NCBI GenBank assembly: GCA_947503935.1
Contig: CANNFR010000007.1
Coordinates: 277,522-341,521, forward strand
Direction: 5' to 3'
DNA length: 64,000 nt
DNA from: an uncultured Paracoccaceae bacterium
GTDB taxonomy: Bacteria > Pseudomonadota > Alphaproteobacteria > Rhodobacterales > Rhodobacteraceae
In this document: piece after piece, positions 43,291 to 52,360 of the stretch
Position numbering within the stretch: position 1 is the stretch's first letter
Layout: each line of letters begins with the position of its first letter
Program-made: the position numbers and the translations under genes
The notes under the pieces: model-generated
Database searches by the model: none
What the model was told of the DNA's origin: nothing
The model's input: only the letters and a program-made list of their open reading frames with translations

Positions 43291-44028
43291 ATGCCTGACG
43301 ATTCGCAGAAAACATTGGTTCTGACCGGCGCCAGCCGTGGCATAGGCCATGCGACGGTCAAGCGGTTTTCAGCCGGGGGCTGGCGCGTCCTGACTTGCTC
43401 TCGCCAGCCTTTCGACGATCGCTGCCCCTGGCCAGGCGGCGAGGAAAACCATATTCAGATCGACTTGGCCGACCCTAGCAACACGATCGAAGCCATCAGC
43501 GTGATCCGCGAAAAACTGGGCGGACGTCTGGACGCGCTTGTGAACAATGCCGGGATTTCGCCAAAAGGGTCTGAGGGGGAGCGGCTGTCGACGCTGGACA
43601 CCGACCTACGGACATGGGGGCAGGTTTTCCATGTGAACTTCTTTGCAAGCGTGGTCTTGGCGCGCGGTCTGCGAGACGAGTTGACGGCCGCCAAGGGGGC
43701 CGTGGTCAACGTCACCTCAATTGCCGGGGCGCGCGTGCATCCATTTGCGGGGGCCGCCTATTCCACGTCGAAAGCAGCTTTGGCCGCGCTGACCCGAGAG
43801 ATGGCGCATGATTTCGGGCCCTTTGGCGTGCGTGTCAACGCGATCGCGCCAGGTGAGGTCGAGACCTCGATCCTGTCGCCCGGGACCGAGAAGATTGTCG
43901 AGGGGCTGCCGCTGAGACGGCTTGGGCAGCCTTCGGAAGTGGCTGATGTGATCTGGTTTCTGTGCTCAGACCAATCAAGCTATGTGACGGGAACCGAGAT
44001 TGAGGTGAACGCCGGCCAACACGTCTAG
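43291..44028 (+). CDS. Short-chain dehydrogenase/reductase
   Basis: The 245-residue SDR has the Rossmann motif [16 protein letters not shown], a catalytic serine in VTSIAGA, and YSTSKAA (Tyr and Lys). Near the end is [21 protein letters not shown] precedes the ATG. The substrate is unknown; the FabG-like end suggests a 3-oxoacyl- or sugar-type reductase. It stands alone between divergent argB and convergent engB, with a terminator right after it. Confidence 0.88.
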   Translation: MPDDSQKTLVLTGASRGIGHATVKRFSAGGWRVLTCSRQPFDDRCPWPGGEENHIQIDLADPSNTIEAISVIREKLGGRLDALVNNAGISPKGSEGERLSTLDTDLRTWGQVFHVNFFASVVLARGLRDELTAAKGAVVNVTSIAGARVHPFAGAAYSTSKAALAALTREMAHDFGPFGVRVNAIAPGEVETSILSPGTEKIVEGLPLRRLGQPSEVADVIWFLCSDQSSYVTGTEIEVNAGQHV

Positions 44029-44030
44029 GA

Positions 44031-44053
44031 CAGATTTTTCTGCGAAAAATCTG
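44031..44053. terminator. Palindromic terminator between SDR and engB genes
   Basis: A perfect ten-pair stem (CAGATTTTTC / GAAAAATCTG) with the 3-nt loop TGC lies 3 bp after the SDR stop and 26 bp from the engB stop. It is symmetrical and can serve both convergent genes. The T-tract is inside the stem rather than behind it. A related hairpin occurs at 18522-18544. Confidence 0.7.
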
Positions 44054-44078
44054 GGCGCCATGTTGCTGCCGTTCTGAG

Positions 44079-44729
44079 TCATTCCAATCCGGCGATCACG
44101 GCCCGCAATGTCTCGATACCATCGCCTTTTTCCGATGAGGTGACGATCATCTCGGGGAAGGCCGCAGGATGTTTGGACAGGGCCGCCCGGACTTGTGTCA
44201 GGATTTTCTCCTGTTCGGCGGCGCGGACCTTGTCGGCTTTGGTCATCACCACCTGAAACGTCACCGCTGCCCGGTCGAGCAGGGCCAGGATCTCTTCATC
44301 CACCGCCTTTATGCCGTGGCGCATATCGATCAGCACGAAGGCGCGTCGCAGCGTGGCGCGGCCCGAGAGATAGGCCTTGAGCAGGCGTTGCCATTTCTGC
44401 ACCACGGCCAGAGGCGCCTCGGCAAAGCCATAGCCGGGCAGATCGACCAGATAGCGGGTTTCACCCAGCGTGAAATAGTTGATTTCCTGCGTGCGGCCCG
44501 GGGTGTTCGAGGCACGGGCCAGGGCCTTGCGACCGGTTAGCGCGTTGATCAAAGACGATTTTCCGACATTCGAGCGGCCGGCAAAGCACACCTCGATCCG
44601 GTCGGCGGGCGGCAAACCCTCCATCGCGACGACACCTTTGAGGAATTCCACGCCGCCTGCGAACAATTTGCGACCGGCCTCGCGTTCAGCGTCGTCAGGG
44701 TCGCGAACAAGGGGAAAGGGCAGGGTCAT
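44079..44729 (-). CDS. engB: Ribosome biogenesis GTPase EngB (YsxC/YihA)
   Basis: EngB is a GTPase needed for late 50S assembly and cell division. The ATG at 44729 (MTLPFPLVRDPDDAER) overlaps the MOSC gene stop by ATGA and gives 216 residues. G motifs: FAGRSNVGKSSLINAL, TPGRTQEINYF, DLPGYGFAEA and MTKADKV. Extra upstream open frame lies inside the MOSC gene. Confidence 0.96.
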   Translation of the reverse strand: MTLPFPLVRDPDDAEREAGRKLFAGGVEFLKGVVAMEGLPPADRIEVCFAGRSNVGKSSLINALTGRKALARASNTPGRTQEINYFTLGETRYLVDLPGYGFAEAPLAVVQKWQRLLKAYLSGRATLRRAFVLIDMRHGIKAVDEEILALLDRAAVTFQVVMTKADKVRAAEQEKILTQVRAALSKHPAAFPEMIVTSSEKGDGIETLRAVIAGLE

Positions 44730-45475
44730 AGCACAATGACCGCATCGCCTTTGGCGATTGCCCCGCCTTTGACGACCCTTGCATAGACGCCGAAATCCTC
44801 GTGCCCATAGCCGTCGGACAGGGCGCCCAGCGTGTCCGCATCCACTTTGCCAGTCTCCGGGTTTCCACATGTCGCACAGCAACGCGTGATACGCATCTCG
44901 ATCTTCAGTTCGGCTTGCCCAATCCGAAGATGGCGATCGATCAGGTCAAACTCTTCCCACGGGGCCAGTCCATTAACCCAGAGATTGCCGCGCCAGCGGT
45001 GGATCGACAGATCGCGGCCCAAACGCTGGCCTAGCGTGCGGTTTGAGGCGAGATTCAAGAGCGACACATGCGGTGTCGGAATATCCGTAAAAGGTTGATC
45101 GCCGGCTTCGATGATTGAACGGGGGGCAGGGCGGTTATCTGGCCAGAGTGGCTGCAACCAGGCGACAAGAGCGTCCCGTTCCGAGGGATTTGTCATGACC
45201 ACCGAGATGTCATCCCGCTGGGGATGCGACAGCGTAATGCGGTTCTTTTCATCAAGCCGAGCTCGAACGGCCATCAACTCAGCCGCGGAAACACCCCGCA
45301 GGAAGTTCTGTTTTGGGCCCCAGACGCCAGCCTCAAGGCGGGCCGCTTCGTGGGCGACAGCCCATCGACGGTCACCCAATAGACCCTGACCAATCGCCAG
45401 ATCGGCTTTCGTAACCTCCTCCCACCCGACGGCCTTGATCGGGTGGCGGACGATGTGGGCCAGATGCGCGGTCAC
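44726..45475 (-). CDS. MOSC domain-containing protein
   Basis: The 249-residue protein has the MOSC N-terminal beta domain (HIVRHPIKAVGWEE, FLRGVSAAELM) and the C-terminal MOSC region with the cysteine segment RCCATCGNPETGKVD. MOSC proteins carry or transfer sulfur in molybdenum-cofactor chemistry (YiiM/YcbX, MOCS sulfurase C-terminus); the exact substrate is unknown. It overlaps yidC and engB by four bases each. This yidC-MOSC-engB order is common in Rhodobacteraceae. Confidence 0.85.
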   Translation of the reverse strand: MTAHLAHIVRHPIKAVGWEEVTKADLAIGQGLLGDRRWAVAHEAARLEAGVWGPKQNFLRGVSAAELMAVRARLDEKNRITLSHPQRDDISVVMTNPSERDALVAWLQPLWPDNRPAPRSIIEAGDQPFTDIPTPHVSLLNLASNRTLGQRLGRDLSIHRWRGNLWVNGLAPWEEFDLIDRHLRIGQAELKIEMRITRCCATCGNPETGKVDADTLGALSDGYGHEDFGVYARVVKGGAIAKGDAVIVL

Positions 45476-47298
45476 TTCTGCCCTGGTTTTTTCGTGTCAT
45501 TCGCGGCGGCGGGCTTGCGCGAAAGACCGGATTTTATGTTTCCGAATAAGTCCGGTTTATGCCCGTGCATGCGCATGATGACGTATTGCTGGCTGAAGGT
45601 GATCAGGTTGTTCGCGATCCAGTAGACGATGAGGCCCGAAGCAAAAGAGCCCAGCATGAACATGAAGACCCATGGCATCCATGCAAAGATGGCGGCTTGC
45701 GTCGGGTCGGTGGGGGCCGGGTTCAGCTTTTGCTGCAGCCACATCGAAATACCGAGGAGCAGCGGTAGAACACCTATGAAGATCAGCGCCATGAAGGTGC
45801 CGGGTTCCGGCGCGGCCCATGGCATCAGACCGTAGAGATTGAAGATCGAGGTCGGGTCGGGGGCAGAAAGGTCGCGCATGAAGCCGAAGAAGGGGGCGTG
45901 GCGCAGTTCGATGGTGACGAAGATCACCTTGTAGAGCGAGAAGAAGATCGGGATTTGTAAAAGGATCGGCAGACAGCCCGCAGCGGGGTTCACCTTTTCC
46001 TTCTTGTAAAGCTCCATCATTTCCTTTTGCAGCTTCATGCGGTCGTCGCCCGCGCGCTCCTTCAGCTTCTCCATTTCGGGCTGAAGTTCCTTCATCTTCG
46101 CCATCGAGATGTAGGATTTGCGCGCCAGCGGGAAGAGGAGCAGCTTGATCAGGATAGTCAGGCCGATGATCGCCAGGCCCATATTGCCGATAACGGCGTT
46201 CAGCCAGTGCAGAACGGCGAAGATCGGTTTGGTCAGGAAGAAGAACCAGCCCCAATCGATGGAATCGAGAAAGCCCTCGATGCCGGCGCGTTCGTAATTG
46301 CGGATCGCCTCCCATTCCTTGGCGCCTGCAAACAGCGCCATGGACGAGCTTGCCGTATCGCCGGGCGCAACGGTAACCGCGGGAAACCGGGCTTCGGTCT
46401 GGAAGATGTCGGCCGCGCCCACATATTTCGAGACCGCGGTGAAGGCACTACCGGGTTCCGGGATGAGCGTGGTCATCCAGTAATGGTCGGTGAAGCCGAT
46501 CCAGCCGTTTTCAGAGACTTGCGTCACCTCGGCCCGCGCCGCCTCGCGTTCCACGAAGTCGAGATCAGGCATGTCGTCATAGTCGGTTTCGATCAATTGA
46601 CCATCGGCCATTTGCACGACGCCTTCGTGCAGGATGAAAAAATTCATCTGCTCTGGCAGCCCATGGCGGGCGACGACACCGTAGGGGGCTAGGCGGACCG
46701 GTTCGCCGGTGGTGTTTTCGACCGTCTGGGTGACCGAGAACAGATAGTCCTCATCAATCGCCATCGAGCGGCGGAAAACGAGGCCGGCGCCGTTATCCCA
46801 GCGCAGAGTGATCGGGCTTTCGGGTGTCAGAGTGGTGCCGCTTTCAACATTCCATTCGGTGTTGGCACCTGGAACGTCGTCATAGGTCAGATTGCCGCCG
46901 GGGACCCAGCCATAAAGCGCGTATTGCGCACCGGGAGTTCCGACGGGGGACAAGAGTGTCACATTCTCGGCGCCTGGATCAAGCGACTCGAGGTAGCCGT
47001 TTAGAGACAGGTCGTCGATCCGCCCGCCGGTGAGCGAGATTGACCCTGAAACGCGCGGGGTTTCGATTTCAATGCGGTCCGCACCGGAAAGCGCCTCGGC
47101 GCGGATCTCGGACGGGGTTTGCGGCAACTCAACCGCGCCGCCTGCGACCGGGGGGGCGGTGATGGGGCCGCCATCCGTCTGAACCGCCTCGGTCGGGGGC
47201 AGAGCCGGCTCGGGCGGGGCGATAAACGTGTACCAGACCAGGATCACCAAAAAGCTCAGCACCGTGGCGAGGAGGAGGTTCTTGTTCTGATCTTCCAT
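45472..47298 (-). CDS. yidC: Membrane protein insertase YidC
   Basis: YidC inserts and folds inner-membrane proteins alone or with SecYEG. The 608-residue Gram-negative form has an N-terminal anchor (LLLATVLSFLVILVWYTFI), a large periplasmic beta-sandwich, and the C-terminal insertase core. The core has hydrophobic helices around GWFFFLTKPIFAVLHWL, AAGCLPILLQIPIFFSLYK and the late helices near FMALIFIGVLPLLLG. It overlaps the MOSC gene. The upstream gap to the EAL gene (134 bp) shows no clear promoter. Confidence 0.97.
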   Translation of the reverse strand: MEDQNKNLLLATVLSFLVILVWYTFIAPPEPALPPTEAVQTDGGPITAPPVAGGAVELPQTPSEIRAEALSGADRIEIETPRVSGSISLTGGRIDDLSLNGYLESLDPGAENVTLLSPVGTPGAQYALYGWVPGGNLTYDDVPGANTEWNVESGTTLTPESPITLRWDNGAGLVFRRSMAIDEDYLFSVTQTVENTTGEPVRLAPYGVVARHGLPEQMNFFILHEGVVQMADGQLIETDYDDMPDLDFVEREAARAEVTQVSENGWIGFTDHYWMTTLIPEPGSAFTAVSKYVGAADIFQTEARFPAVTVAPGDTASSSMALFAGAKEWEAIRNYERAGIEGFLDSIDWGWFFFLTKPIFAVLHWLNAVIGNMGLAIIGLTILIKLLLFPLARKSYISMAKMKELQPEMEKLKERAGDDRMKLQKEMMELYKKEKVNPAAGCLPILLQIPIFFSLYKVIFVTIELRHAPFFGFMRDLSAPDPTSIFNLYGLMPWAAPEPGTFMALIFIGVLPLLLGISMWLQQKLNPAPTDPTQAAIFAWMPWVFMFMLGSFASGLIVYWIANNLITFSQQYVIMRMHGHKPDLFGNIKSGLSRKPAAANDTKKPGQK

Positions 47299-47432
47299 AT
47301 TGGATTGGCCCTGCCGGTCTGGGAAAGTCTGGCAGGTTCAACAATCCGAAGGCCCAAAGGTCAAGGGGAATCGGGCTTTCGACGTCTCTGAATCCCCAGT
47401 GGCGTACCGTCGCAAGGGGCCGAATCCCCCGT

Positions 47433-48971
47433 TCAGACGGCTTTGCGCGTCACTTCGGTTGCGTTCGTCACACGGTCGCCATGGCGTTTGATCCATCCGA
47501 TCGTGTCTTCGAAGGGCATCGGGCGGGCGATGCCGAAGCCCTGGACGTGACCGCAGCCCAGCTGCGACAGCATCGCGTGTTCGCCCACACGCTCAACCCC
47601 CTCGGCAAGCGTTTCGACCCCCAGCCTTTCGGCAAGGCTGAGGATGCCGGCCACCAAATTCTGTTGCTGCCTGTCCTCATCGACATTGATGACAAATGAG
47701 CGGTCGATCTTGATCCGGCCGACCGAGAAGCGCTTGAGTGCTGCCAGCGAGGCATGCCCGGTTCCGAAATCGTCCAGATCGATCCGGCATCCCAGCTTGG
47801 CGAGCGCGGCAATCGTGCGGGTGATCGTGTCGTCGCCGGGATCGGCGACAACGGTCTCGAGAATCTCCACCGTCAGCCGTTCCGGTGTCAGATCGAAACG
47901 GTCCAACTCCCACGCCAGTCGTTCGGCCAGTCGGGGATTGCGCAACTCTTCCGGCGAGAAGTTGACACCCAGCGAGGGCACCGCCAGCCCGGCCCGATCC
48001 CACGATCGCAGGGCTGTCAGGCCATGAAACAGCATGACCTCGCCCAGTCGGCCGATCTGTCCAGCGGCCGTGATGGTCGGAATAAAGTCCTTCGGGCCCA
48101 GCACGCCACGCTCAGGATGTTCCCACCGCGCCAGAGCCTCAAAGCCTGAAATCGTACCGGTATCGGTCGAGACCTGGGGTTGAAACCAGGGCCGTATCTG
48201 ACCGCTCTCCAAGGCGCTGAGAACTTCTGTTTCGAGCTCAGCGCGCCGCGCCGTATCGCGCGGCTTGCTGGCCGAATAGGCGCGGATCGCGCCGGCACCG
48301 CTGGCGCGCGCCTCGGTCAGGGCCTCAATAGCCGCAGCCAACACGGCTTCGCCCGTCGGCCGTGGGGCACGCGCACCAAGGCAGAAACCGACGGAACATG
48401 TGACGTGGACACGGGCGCCATCGACCAAAATGGGTTCGCGCACAGCCTCTTGCAGGCGGGCCGCCACCTGCAGGGCGCTTTCCAGATCGGCACGCTGGAC
48501 CGGGCCGAAGGCGGCCCCGAACACCGCGCCGTCGATGCGCGCGACGATATCGGTGCCGCGCAAAACCATGGCGATCCGTTCGCCGACGCGACGCAAGACA
48601 TCCTCGGTCGCGTGAAGGCCCAGCCTTCCCTCGATCTCGCTGAAATCATCGATAGCAATCGCAAAGGCGATCGTCGTCTTGCCGGATCGTGGGGCCTTGG
48701 TAAAAACACTGTCCAGCGCTTCGATCAGGACGGCCCTGAGGGGGAGCCCCGTCACCCCGTCACGCACACTCATCTGCCGGTCTTCGCTGTTGGGCGGTTC
48801 GCCGAACATCGCATAAAGCGCCGGAAAGACCAGGGCGCCCAGGATCAGAACAAATTCGCCGCCCAGCCAGACGCCTGCCAGAAGCAACGCAGGTATGAAG
48901 GGCAAGACATGACGGCCCAGAACCCACCGGCGGATGAAGCCACGCACAGTTGTTGCGGCGGGCAGGGGCAT
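47433..48971 (-). CDS. Degenerate GGDEF-EAL phosphodiesterase-type protein
   Basis: The 512-residue protein has two N-terminal membrane helices (about 20-60), a GGDEF-like domain whose active motif is replaced (RIDGAVFG at about 146-152 where RxGGDEF is expected), and an EAL domain. The EAL residues look intact: FEALARWEHP (EAL at 278-280), VNFSPEEL, VEILE, DLDDFGTGHASL, KIDRSFV and ETLAEGVE. It should therefore hydrolyse c-di-GMP, with the dead cyclase domain acting as a regulatory module. It lies between ttcA and yidC in the minus-strand cluster. Confidence 0.9.
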   Translation of the reverse strand: MPLPAATTVRGFIRRWVLGRHVLPFIPALLLAGVWLGGEFVLILGALVFPALYAMFGEPPNSEDRQMSVRDGVTGLPLRAVLIEALDSVFTKAPRSGKTTIAFAIAIDDFSEIEGRLGLHATEDVLRRVGERIAMVLRGTDIVARIDGAVFGAAFGPVQRADLESALQVAARLQEAVREPILVDGARVHVTCSVGFCLGARAPRPTGEAVLAAAIEALTEARASGAGAIRAYSASKPRDTARRAELETEVLSALESGQIRPWFQPQVSTDTGTISGFEALARWEHPERGVLGPKDFIPTITAAGQIGRLGEVMLFHGLTALRSWDRAGLAVPSLGVNFSPEELRNPRLAERLAWELDRFDLTPERLTVEILETVVADPGDDTITRTIAALAKLGCRIDLDDFGTGHASLAALKRFSVGRIKIDRSFVINVDEDRQQQNLVAGILSLAERLGVETLAEGVERVGEHAMLSQLGCGHVQGFGIARPMPFEDTIGWIKRHGDRVTNATEVTRKAV

Positions 48972-49032
48972 GGCAATATCCTTCTCTCGCGTGGGCCGAG
49001 GCCTCTTTGCAGAAAAGCTATGCCGGGAAAGG

Positions 49033-49911
49033 TCAGTCTTCGGTTAACGCAGAGCCGCCAAGTTGCGGCGCATTTTCATCGAATTCCCGCGATCCACGTG
49101 TCAGCCCCGCGAAATCGAACAATTTCGGATCGAGCAGATGCGAGGGGCGGGCATTCATCAGTGCGCGGAACATCACCTGACGGCGGCCGGGGCTGTTTTT
49201 CTCCCACCCGTCCAGAATCGCTTTTACCTGCTGGCGTTGCAGCCCGTCCTGCGAGCCGCAGAGATCGCAGGGGATGATCGGATAGTTCATGGCGCGGGCA
49301 AAGCGTTCGCAGTCGGCCTCGGCCACATGGGCCAGGGGGCGGTAGACGAACAGATCACCCTCTTCGTTCAGCAATTTGGGGGGCATCGTGGCCAGGCGCC
49401 CGCCATGGAAAAGATTCATGAAGAAAGTTTCGAGAATATCGTCGCGATGATGGCCCAGAACGACAGCCGAGCATCCTTCCTCGCGCGCGATCCGGTAAAG
49501 GTTGCCGCGCCGGAGCCGCGAGCAGAGCGCGCAATAGGTTCGCCCCGCCGGCACCTTGTCTTTCACGATGGAATAGGTGTCCTGATACTCAATCCGATGC
49601 GGAACCCCCATTTTCGTGAGAAACTCGGGCAAAACCGTCGCTGGAAAGCCCGGCTGCCCTTGATCGAGGTTGCAGGCCAGGATCTCAACCGGCAGAAGCC
49701 CGCGCCATTGCAGTTCAGTCAGCGCGGCGAGCAGGGTATAGCTGTCCTTTCCGCCCGAGAGGCAGACCAGCCAGCGCGCACCGCGTTCTACCATGCCATA
49801 TTGCTCAATCGCCTCGCGCGCCTCACGGATAATGCGCTTGCGCAGCTTTTTGAATTCGGTCGTCGCGGGTGCGCCGTGGAAAAGCGGATGGATTTCTGTA
49901 TCGTCCAACAT
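49033..49911 (-). CDS. ttcA: tRNA 2-thiocytidine biosynthesis protein TtcA
   Basis: TtcA thiolates cytidine 32 in several tRNAs and is an ATP- and Fe-S-dependent PP-loop enzyme. The 292-residue protein has the PP-loop [12 protein letters not shown], the CxxC pair in [12 protein letters not shown], and the motif [12 protein letters not shown]. The CDLCGSQ motif is also present. Length is normal. It is 61 bp upstream of the EAL gene on the same strand, head-to-head with the DUF1353 gene. Confidence 0.95.
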   Translation of the reverse strand: MLDDTEIHPLFHGAPATTEFKKLRKRIIREAREAIEQYGMVERGARWLVCLSGGKDSYTLLAALTELQWRGLLPVEILACNLDQGQPGFPATVLPEFLTKMGVPHRIEYQDTYSIVKDKVPAGRTYCALCSRLRRGNLYRIAREEGCSAVVLGHHRDDILETFFMNLFHGGRLATMPPKLLNEEGDLFVYRPLAHVAEADCERFARAMNYPIIPCDLCGSQDGLQRQQVKAILDGWEKNSPGRRQVMFRALMNARPSHLLDPKLFDFAGLTRGSREFDENAPQLGGSALTED

Positions 49912-49958
49912 GGCCCCCGTTTAGGCCATTCCAATGCCCCCGAAAAGGGAGTTCGCAC

Positions 49959-50525
49959 GTGTTGAAGAGATACGATCACCCCGCCTGGGTCACCAACCCC
50001 TATCCGGACGATTGGGAGGAGTTTGGGGATTTCGAATATCTCAGTGCGCTCAGCCTGATCCGCCCGGTCAACTCGGCCCGTGATCGGCTGGGAGAGGATG
50101 GCGATTATATCCTGCAACATGATTTCGACGTGGTTTTCACGGTCGATGGCCAGAGGCGCGCGATCACCGTGCCGCGCGGCTTGATCACCGATCTGACCAG
50201 CGTGCCGCGCATCTTCCGGGTCTTTATCGGCCGTGTGGGACCCTGGCTTGAGGCGGCCATTCTGCACGATTTCCTCTATATCGCGTGGCAGGATGTGCCC
50301 GGCCTTGGCGCCCGCCCGCGTGACCGCTTATTCGCCGATCGGATGATGCTGCTGGCGATGGAGGCTGCGGCCGTGGGGCGGGTGACGCGCTGGGCGATCT
50401 ACCTGTTCCTGCGGGTGTTCTCGGGCAGCTCCTACGCCAGCCCCAATCCGTGCAGATATGCGCGGCTGGACGATCCCGCCTTGAAGGGGCGGCTGGCCTT
50501 CACGTTGCCCGACGGTGCCCGGTGA
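49959..50525 (+). CDS. DUF1353 family protein
   Basis: The start is GTG 49959 (read MLKRYDHPAWVTNPY) behind AAGGGAG; an ATG 90 bp earlier lies antisense inside ttcA. The 188-residue protein carries the DUF1353 core: VPRGLITDLTSVPRIFR and AILHDFLYIAW, then RLFADRMMLLAM. DUF1353 proteins are often phage- or island-associated, though none of that surrounds it here. The function is unknown; the conserved His/Asp pattern resembles a hydrolase-like fold, but this is not established. Confidence 0.8.
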   Translation: MLKRYDHPAWVTNPYPDDWEEFGDFEYLSALSLIRPVNSARDRLGEDGDYILQHDFDVVFTVDGQRRAITVPRGLITDLTSVPRIFRVFIGRVGPWLEAAILHDFLYIAWQDVPGLGARPRDRLFADRMMLLAMEAAAVGRVTRWAIYLFLRVFSGSSYASPNPCRYARLDDPALKGRLAFTLPDGAR

Positions 50526-50532
50526 CCAGGGA

Positions 50533-51243
50533 TCAGTCGCCTGGTGCAGGCCGACCCAACAAAACCACATTCTCTACCAGAAGCGTTTCCAGCACCAGCC
50601 GGGCCGCCTTGGTCCCTTCTGCATCAGTGAAGATCAATAACTCGGTCTGCCGGTCGTATGGCTGCATCTGAACCTGCCCACGAATCCCTTCAAACAAGGT
50701 GCGGATATCGCTGCCGTCAGGCTTCATCACCATGACATCGGATGTGTCCGAGGCCGAGAGGCGCCCATCTTCGTTTGTATCCTGCGTAACGATGCGAAGA
50801 AGGGTGCCGTAGGTGCGTCGCTCCTGGTCGCTCTCCGCATTTCTCTGACGGAGCAGCGCCTCATTTTGCACGATCAGTCTGCTTTGGTTATCAAACAGCC
50901 AACGGGTTTGCCCGACCTCAGGGTCCACAAAGCCCAGATTGACGACATTATGCTCGGTCGATTTGGAGGAATAGCCATAGTCGAACGTTTGGGTCCGGGT
51001 GAGCGCAAAGCGCAAAAGCGATGTTTCGCCTGCGCGCTGCACTTGGCCAATCGAAAAGCTTTCCTCAATATCGGAGGGGCCGCTTTCGGTCTGGGCTTCG
51101 ATGTTTATGACGCCACGGGCTTGGGTTCCGCGGGCGACATCCCTGGCGATCTCCCAAAGGACCAGCGCGCCAATTCCGATCATCGCCAACGCGATTGCCA
51201 GTGCGTTGAAGCGCCAGATCCATTTGAAAAAACCGCTATCCAT
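50533..51243 (-). CDS. Membrane-anchored protein with an EF-hand-like loop
   Basis: I do not recognise this 236-residue protein as a named family. The ATG at 51243 ([13 protein letters not shown]) overlaps the end of yidD. A single N-terminal helix (about 13-32) is followed by a periplasmic-type domain of beta-rich sequence. Residues 155-166 read [12 protein letters not shown], a textbook calcium-binding EF-hand/dockerin-type loop (D-x-N-x-D-G-x-L-x-x-x-D). A propeller-like [14 protein letters not shown] follows. It sits in the rpmH-rnpA-yidD string, which suggests a role in the envelope, but its function is unknown. Confidence 0.75.
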   Translation of the reverse strand: MDSGFFKWIWRFNALAIALAMIGIGALVLWEIARDVARGTQARGVINIEAQTESGPSDIEESFSIGQVQRAGETSLLRFALTRTQTFDYGYSSKSTEHNVVNLGFVDPEVGQTRWLFDNQSRLIVQNEALLRQRNAESDQERRTYGTLLRIVTQDTNEDGRLSASDTSDVMVMKPDGSDIRTLFEGIRGQVQMQPYDRQTELLIFTDAEGTKAARLVLETLLVENVVLLGRPAPGD

Positions 51244-51490
51244 CCGTGTTCTCCTGTTTAGGCTTGGTCTTAGCCGGAACCGGATCAAACCCCGATCCAC
51301 CCCACGGGTGACACCGGGCGATGCGGCGGAGCGTCAGCCAGCTGCCCTTGATGCCGCCGTGCTTTTGCAACGCCTCCAGAGCGTAGGCCGAACAGGTCGG
51401 TTGAAACCGGCAGCCATGGCCGACCCAGGGCGACAGCAGCAGGCGATAGGCGCGCACGGGCAGGGCGACAAGGTGGGCCAGCGGGCTCAT
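51236..51490 (-). CDS. yidD: Membrane protein insertion efficiency factor YidD
   Basis: YidD is a small inner-membrane-associated protein that assists YidC-dependent insertion. The 84-residue product contains the diagnostic [22 protein letters not shown] and [13 protein letters not shown] end ([12 protein letters not shown]). It overlaps rnpA by four bases and the following gene by eight. Confidence 0.96.
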   Translation of the reverse strand: MSPLAHLVALPVRAYRLLLSPWVGHGCRFQPTCSAYALEALQKHGGIKGSWLTLRRIARCHPWGGSGFDPVPAKTKPKQENTDG

Positions 51491-51906
51491 GCGCGGTGTA
51501 CCTTCTGCAAGGCCTGGGCCAAGTCATTTTGTAGCTTGTCAAAGGGACGGTCTGCCGTGGCGCCGGCCCGGCCTATCAGGACGTAGTCCCAGCCGGGCTG
51601 GCCGTTTTGCGGGATGACCAGCCGGGCGACCTCTCGCAGACGGCGCTTGGCGCGGTTGCGGGCGACGGCGTTCCCGACCTTTTTCGAGCAGGTGAAACCG
51701 ATGCGGATGGTTTGGGGCGGCACAGGCTCATCAGGGTTACGCCGACGCGCTTGTAGCAGAAACCCCGGCATGCCCTGCCGCTCTGCCCGGGCGGCGCGCA
51801 GGAAGTCGGGGCGTTTGCGCAGAACCTCCAGACATGACGAAACCGCCGGAGCCCGTTCCGCAGCCTTGGCGCTTTGGCCTGCCACGGGGGTCTCCGGCGG
51901 TGTCAT
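51487..51906 (-). CDS. rnpA: Ribonuclease P protein component
   Basis: RnpA is the protein cofactor of RNase P, which matures tRNA 5' ends. From ATG 51906 ([16 protein letters not shown]) it is 139 residues, with a longer-than-usual N-terminus common in alphaproteobacteria. The core has [25 protein letters not shown]. It follows rpmH by 22 bp and overlaps yidD. Confidence 0.95.
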   Translation of the reverse strand: MTPPETPVAGQSAKAAERAPAVSSCLEVLRKRPDFLRAARAERQGMPGFLLQARRRNPDEPVPPQTIRIGFTCSKKVGNAVARNRAKRRLREVARLVIPQNGQPGWDYVLIGRAGATADRPFDKLQNDLAQALQKVHRA

Positions 51907-51928
51907 TCGCGTGTCCGGCAGATCGGCC

Positions 51929-52066
51929 TTAGGCCGACAGCTTTTTCCGGCCCTTGGCGCGGCGGGCATTCAGGATCGCGCGGCCAGCTTTGGTGGCCAT
52001 GCGCGAACGGAACCCATGGCGCCGCTTGCGGACCAGGTTCGAGGGTTGAAAGGTGCGCTTTGTCAT
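51929..52066 (-). CDS. rpmH: 50S ribosomal protein L34
   Basis: L34 is a very small 50S protein. The ATG at 52066 ([16 protein letters not shown]) gives 45 residues ending KGRKKLSA, the complete family pattern. It is the first gene of the rpmH-rnpA-yidD operon, with a consensus promoter about 70 bp upstream. Confidence 0.97.
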   Translation of the reverse strand: MTKRTFQPSNLVRKRRHGFRSRMATKAGRAILNARRAKGRKKLSA

Positions 52067-52135
52067 CGCTCGTCTCCAAGAAGTCGGACCCGATCCATCC
52101 ACGGGATTCGAGGGCCGCAATCATTCGAAGACCGC

Positions 52136-52164
52136 TCTCTAAGCGAGGTGTCGGTGCAAGTCAA
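52136..52164 (-). promoter_or_regulatory. Promoter of rpmH-rnpA
   Basis: On the minus strand TTGACT (52164-52159) and TAGAGA (52141-52136) are separated by exactly 17 bp, about 70 bp upstream of the rpmH start. The strength and position fit a housekeeping promoter. Confidence 0.7.
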
Positions 52165-52226
52165 CGCGGGCGACGGGCTATTTCCGTACCGTCGCTGCAA
52201 CATTTCGGCCTCGCGCGCCCTTAGTT

Positions 52227-52246
52227 TGTTACAGGCCTTTGTAACA
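52227..52246. promoter_or_regulatory. TGTTACA dyad operator candidate
   Basis: TGTTACA, six bases, TGTAACA form a perfect 7-6-7 inverted repeat. The same stretch also holds near-direct repeats TTTGTTAC and TTTGTAAC 13 bp apart. It stands between the divergent rpmH promoter and the TVP38/flavoprotein genes (115 bp before the latter start), and looks like a binding site for a dimeric regulator. The regulator is unknown. Confidence 0.55.
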
Positions 52247-52360
52247 TCTCACCCCAAAAGCCCGCAAACCCCTCGCGCTTCATCAAGGCGCCGTGAGGGG
52301 GCTATCGCCGCGCCCCGGCTTGGGCGCATGGTCTGCCCAACCGATTTAGGGACAGGACCA

